DNA of 55,803 bases from Rhodococcus jostii NBRC 16295 (GTDB lineage: Bacteria; Actinomycetota; Actinomycetes; Mycobacteriales; Mycobacteriaceae), in NCBI RefSeq assembly GCF_001894825.1, contig NZ_BCWY01000065.1:1-55803 (forward strand), given 5' to 3'. Each line of letters begins with the position of its first letter. Within the stretch, counting starts at the first letter, position 1. The notes beneath the pieces were generated by a model, which was not told the origin of the DNA, did no database searches, and worked only from the letters and a program-made list of their open reading frames with translations. Below are positions 52,947 through 55,803 of this stretch, one piece after another. The translations under genes and the position numbers were made by a program.

Positions 52947-53246
52947 TCACGCATCGTGCCGCTCCGCGGCGGCTGTGGCCCGGAGACAGTGTTTCGGTGA
53001 TGATTTCCAGCGGGTGCTGCGATCGCGGAGCACGTTGCGAAGGCTGTGACCAGAGTCGGTCGCTAACGCTGGTCCCCCATGCGTTCGACGAGCAACATGC
53101 GCCGCCACGGCACGGTGCCGAAGGCTGTGCATGCACCGGACCGCGTGGTTCATATCTGCTCGAGAACTGGTCGCGATGTCAGCCAGCGACTTCTCAGTGA
53201 ACTGCGCGACCACCCTCAAGTGCACAAAGCTTTCGTGCGACGGCAT
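52947..53246 (-). CDS. Small ORF of unknown function (99 aa), possibly truncated
   Basis: ATG 53246 is preceded by AGGAG at ideal distance and, further upstream, by a weak copy of the conserved promoter. The first about 45 residues (MPSHESFVHLRVVAQF onward) look like real protein with helices. The rest is Arg-rich and low in hydrophobics, as if out of frame. I do not recognise the family. 52666-52946 contains nothing I can name. Confidence 0.4.
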   Translation of the reverse strand: MPSHESFVHLRVVAQFTEKSLADIATSSRADMNHAVRCMHSLRHRAVAAHVARRTHGGPALATDSGHSLRNVLRDRSTRWKSSPKHCLRATAAAERHDA

Positions 53247-53308
53247 GTGACTAGCTCCTGTCGTCGGTCGTGGATGTGAAGGCTGGTCTCGATGCCCGGT
53301 TATGAGAT

Positions 53309-53378
53309 AGTTCACACTCGCGGGCCCGAGATGGTCAATTGAAAAATTTCGAACTGCCGGTTCGGTTGGGGTGAACCT
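53309..53378 (-). promoter_or_regulatory. Weak seventh copy of the conserved promoter element
   Basis: On the minus strand: imperfect inverted repeat (53378-53358, 7-bp spacer), 19 bp, -35 TTGACC (53338-53333), then TGAACT (53314-53309) after 18 bp. CAATTGAA is kept. It faces the 99-aa ORF. Confidence 0.4.
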
Positions 53379-53389
53379 CGGACCACCTG

Positions 53390-53820
53390 CGTGGACTGGC
53401 GATTCTCCGCGGCCTGAGGGCGTCGTCGGGGAAGGCCGGTCCGGGCGCCGTCGCCGACATCTTGACCCGGATCGAGGTGCACCTCGCGCAGAATGACGGG
53501 TACCTCGCGTTCTCCGGTGGCAAGGACTCCCTGATCGTCCTCGACCTCGCCTGCCGCGTCGACCGGATGTGCCGGTGATGTTCTTCGACTCCGGCGTCGA
53601 CTACCCCGAAACCTACGACACCTCTGCGAACTCGACTAGACTTGGCGGGCGGACCTGCATGGCATCCCCACCCATCCACCCCTACTGCACGTGCTCGCCG
53701 ACTCCAGCCACTGGGATCATTTCACCCCTGTCGGGGCGCACGTCGATCTGCATAGGGTGCTGATCACCGCTCCCGCTTGCCGCACCCACGAACTCCTCGG
53801 CCCCGTGCAAGCGGCGCGGC
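53390..53820 (+). pseudogene. Frameshifted PAPS-reductase-like gene remnant
   Basis: DGYLAFSGGKDSLIVLDLA contains the PP-loop SGGKDS of PAPS-reductase/ATP-pyrophosphatase proteins. A one-base loss near 53567 shifts the frame before PVMFFDSGVDYPETYD, and a later frame gives VLITAPACRTHELLGP. Further stops follow. Such genes occur in sulfur assimilation and in mobile or phage islands. Confidence 0.7.
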
Positions 53821-54000
53821 CGATGTGACAGTGGCGCCCAAGGGATCGTCAATTCCACCATCGGTGACAGACAGCAGATCGCAATGTCCATTGCTGCCGC
53901 CGGCGACGATTCGCTGGTCCGGGTCCTTGGCGAGGACGCCCGCGAACGCGAATCGATCGCTACTGCCTGTCCCCACGGGATTCGCCCTATCCTCGATATC

Positions 54001-54825
54001 GTGAGTACGACCACAGCGAACCGAACCGAGCTGGGGGCATTCCTGCGTGCGCGGCGCGGTGAGGTACCTCCCGCCGAGGAGTCCCTCGGCGCCCGCCGCG
54101 TCCCTGGGCTGCGCCGCGAGGAGGTTGCCGAGCGGGCGTACATCAGCGTCGACTACTACAAGCGGCTGGAGCAGGCCCGCGCGCCGGTCTCCGTCGGAGT
54201 GCTCGACGCCCTCGCCGATGTCCTCCGATTGAACGCGGAGCAGCGCGCCTACATGTTCACGCTGGCGGGTAAGCTCGAACCCGGCTCGCGTGAGAAGGAG
54301 TTCACCACCTCTGTGGTGCCACGCCTGCAGCGAGTGCTCGACCAACTCGTGGAGACGCCGGCCATAATCCTCGGCCCGTACCTCGACGTCCTCGCCTGGA
54401 ACCATCTCGCGCAGAGGGTGATCAGCGACTTCTCGATTCTTCGACCCGAACAGCGGAACCTGGTGCGCATCATGTTCCTCTACCCCGCGATGCGGGAGCG
54501 GTACGTGCATTGGGAGCACGAAGCACGGATCGCCGTAGCCAACCTACGCATGGACGCCGCACGCCGCCCCGGTCACGCTCGGCTCGAGACCATCGTCGCC
54601 GAACTCGAATCCGACCCACTCTTCCGCCGTCTGTGGAAGGCACAATACGTCGACATCCGCCGGTCCGGACATAAGGAGGTCTACCTGACAGCGACAGGGT
54701 TACTGAGCCTCGAGTGGGACACCTTCGCCTACTCGGATTCCCCAGCGCAACAGCTCATCGTGCTCACTGCGGAGCCGAACAGTCCCTCGCTCGCGGCGCT
54801 TCAGGCGCTCGCCGGCCAGGTCTGA
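54001..54825 (+). CDS. XRE-family regulator with MmyB-like ligand domain
   Basis: A 274-residue protein. The N-terminal helix-turn-helix (about 8-75) has LGAFLRARR, RRVPGLRREEVAERAYISVDYYKRLEQ typical of the MmyB-like group, followed by a C-terminal PAS-like ligand domain (ILGPYLDVLAWNHLAQ). GTG 54001 gives the family N-terminus; the longer frame begins within the PAPS-reductase remnant. It probably controls the hydrolase 45 bp downstream. Confidence 0.87.
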   Translation: MSTTTANRTELGAFLRARRGEVPPAEESLGARRVPGLRREEVAERAYISVDYYKRLEQARAPVSVGVLDALADVLRLNAEQRAYMFTLAGKLEPGSREKEFTTSVVPRLQRVLDQLVETPAIILGPYLDVLAWNHLAQRVISDFSILRPEQRNLVRIMFLYPAMRERYVHWEHEARIAVANLRMDAARRPGHARLETIVAELESDPLFRRLWKAQYVDIRRSGHKEVYLTATGLLSLEWDTFAYSDSPAQQLIVLTAEPNSPSLAALQALAGQV

Positions 54826-54870
54826 GGGGGAAGCGAACGTCCCTTGCTGGCACGATCGCCCACCGCGAGT

Positions 54871-55803
54871 ATGAAAAACATGAACGAAACAGTCACATTC
54901 ACCAGTCAAGATCTCAACGTCGTGGGAACCCTCTACACGCCCGACGCCACGTCAGGTCCCCTACCCGCCATCGTGGTCGGACATCCGGTGACCAGCGTCA
55001 AGGAACAGTCCCCCACCATCTGGGCTAAAGCCCTGTTCGAGCTCGGCTACGCGGTCCTCATCTTCGATGCCACCTACCAGGGCGAGTCCGCGGGCGAGCC
55101 CCGGCTCCTCGAGGACCCGATCGCTCGCAGCGAGAATATTAAAGATGCGGTGTCGTTCCTGACCTCGCTGGATCGGGTCGACAGCGATCGGATCGGAGCC
55201 CTCGGGATCTGCGGGTCCGGCGGCTACGTCCCGTTCGCGGCTCAGACCGATCGGCGAATCAAGGCCGTTGCCACCGTCAGCGCGGTGAATATCGGCGACA
55301 TGTTCCGCGAGGGTCTCGACCTGACCGGCGTCGACCGCGAGGATCTCGATCAGCAGCTGGCTGCGGCGAACACGGCACGCACCGTCGAGGCATCCGGACA
55401 GCCCGCCCCCGCAGAGGCACTGTTCCCCCAGGCCGCGGACGAGGCCGCCCAGGTACCCGCGCGCTCGATGCTGGCGGAGGCCTACGACTTCTACCGCACC
55501 CCACGTGCAGAACACCCCAACGCGCCCAGCAAGGTCGCGGTCCGCAGCTTCGATGAGATCGCGCAGTTCGACGCCTGGCAATTCCTCCAGCTGATCGCCC
55601 CGCGCCCTCTGCTGCTGATCGCGGGCACGGACGCGGAGACCCGCTTCCACAGCGAGCGGGCGCTGGAGAAGGCTGCAGAGCCCAAGGAGCTCCTGTGGGT
55701 CGACGGCGCCAGCCACGTGGATCTCTACGGCGACAAGCCGGAGTTCCAGGAGCCGGTTCTCGCCAAACTCACGGAGTTCTTCAATAAGTATCTGGCCGCC
55801 TAG
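54871..55803 (+). CDS. Alpha/beta hydrolase (dienelactone-hydrolase-like) with Cys nucleophile
   Basis: A 310-residue hydrolase with elbow G-I-C114-G-S-G, the likely acid in AGTDAETRF and the His in DGASHVDLY near the C-terminus. ATG 54871 and ATG 54880 are both possible; neither has a strong ribosome site. XRE/MmyB regulator plus such a hydrolase is a common actinobacterial pair. The stop coincides with the window end. Confidence 0.82.
   Translation: MKNMNETVTFTSQDLNVVGTLYTPDATSGPLPAIVVGHPVTSVKEQSPTIWAKALFELGYAVLIFDATYQGESAGEPRLLEDPIARSENIKDAVSFLTSLDRVDSDRIGALGICGSGGYVPFAAQTDRRIKAVATVSAVNIGDMFREGLDLTGVDREDLDQQLAAANTARTVEASGQPAPAEALFPQAADEAAQVPARSMLAEAYDFYRTPRAEHPNAPSKVAVRSFDEIAQFDAWQFLQLIAPRPLLLIAGTDAETRFHSERALEKAAEPKELLWVDGASHVDLYGDKPEFQEPVLAKLTEFFNKYLAA

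Noticed and set aside
1..55803. tRNA, rRNA or CRISPR array
   Set aside because: No cloverleaf-like, rRNA-like or regularly spaced repeat sequence was seen. Without a covariance search, small RNAs cannot be excluded.

Overview
The window is GC-rich actinobacterial DNA. WhiB and LuxR-type regulators, NDMA/mycofactocin-type alcohol dehydrogenases, frequent GTG starts, and many CaiB and FadE paralogues fit Rhodococcus or a close relative (inference from gene content). It looks like an accessory catabolic region, possibly on a megaplasmid, with many CoA-thioester enzymes, transporters and gene remnants.

Layout. 1-13.2 kb: an MHS transporter, a divergent CoA-transferase/DHA2-transporter pair and an SDR, an LtrA-like membrane protein, then a plus-strand operon of aldehyde dehydrogenase, NDMA-type alcohol dehydrogenase, cupin, aromatic-acid-type MFS transporter and alpha/beta hydrolase. 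Three control regions here share the palindrome ATCATATATGAT, placed in or next to the promoter. 13.2-20.8 kb: a beta-oxidation-type block, with LysR regulator, FabG-like SDR and acyl-CoA dehydrogenase on minus, and acyl-CoA dehydrogenase, thiolase, MaoC and thiolase on plus. It ends at a 166-bp palindromic, MITE-like element. 21-26.6 kb: MFS exporter with MarR regulator, a giant Ser/Thr kinase-ATPase-LuxR regulator, and WhiB.

26.7-41.3 kb is the catabolic core. A minus-strand operon encodes acyl-CoA dehydrogenase, MaoC hydratase, a Cys-less thiolase-like protein, a DUF35 partner and two CaiB CoA-transferases. It is followed by an alpha-methylacyl-CoA racemase, a second alcohol dehydrogenase, an ALDH-SDR pair, and a PaaK-like CoA ligase, enoyl-CoA hydratase and CaiB operon. 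By analogy with sterol side-chain degradation, I infer a route alcohol -> aldehyde -> acid -> CoA ester -> 2-methyl epimerisation -> dehydrogenation -> hydration -> retro-aldol cleavage. The substrate cannot be read from sequence.

41.4-49.2 kb is a decayed second copy of the 33.5-41.6 kb region. The two copies have lost complementary parts: copy 1 keeps ligase-hydratase-CaiB but only the 3' end of the transporter, while copy 2 keeps the transporter but only the 5' end of the ligase. A shared promoter design (7-bp inverted repeat with 7-bp spacer, 19 bp, -35, 17 bp, -10) stands upstream of the racemase, ALDH, FadE operon and transporter, and is the most distinctive signal in the window.

49.2-55.8 kb holds remnants of a serine recombinase, a group II intron maturase and a PAPS-reductase-like gene, with intact amidase, HSL-type esterase, XRE regulator and alpha/beta hydrolase genes. 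No tRNA, rRNA or CRISPR array was seen.
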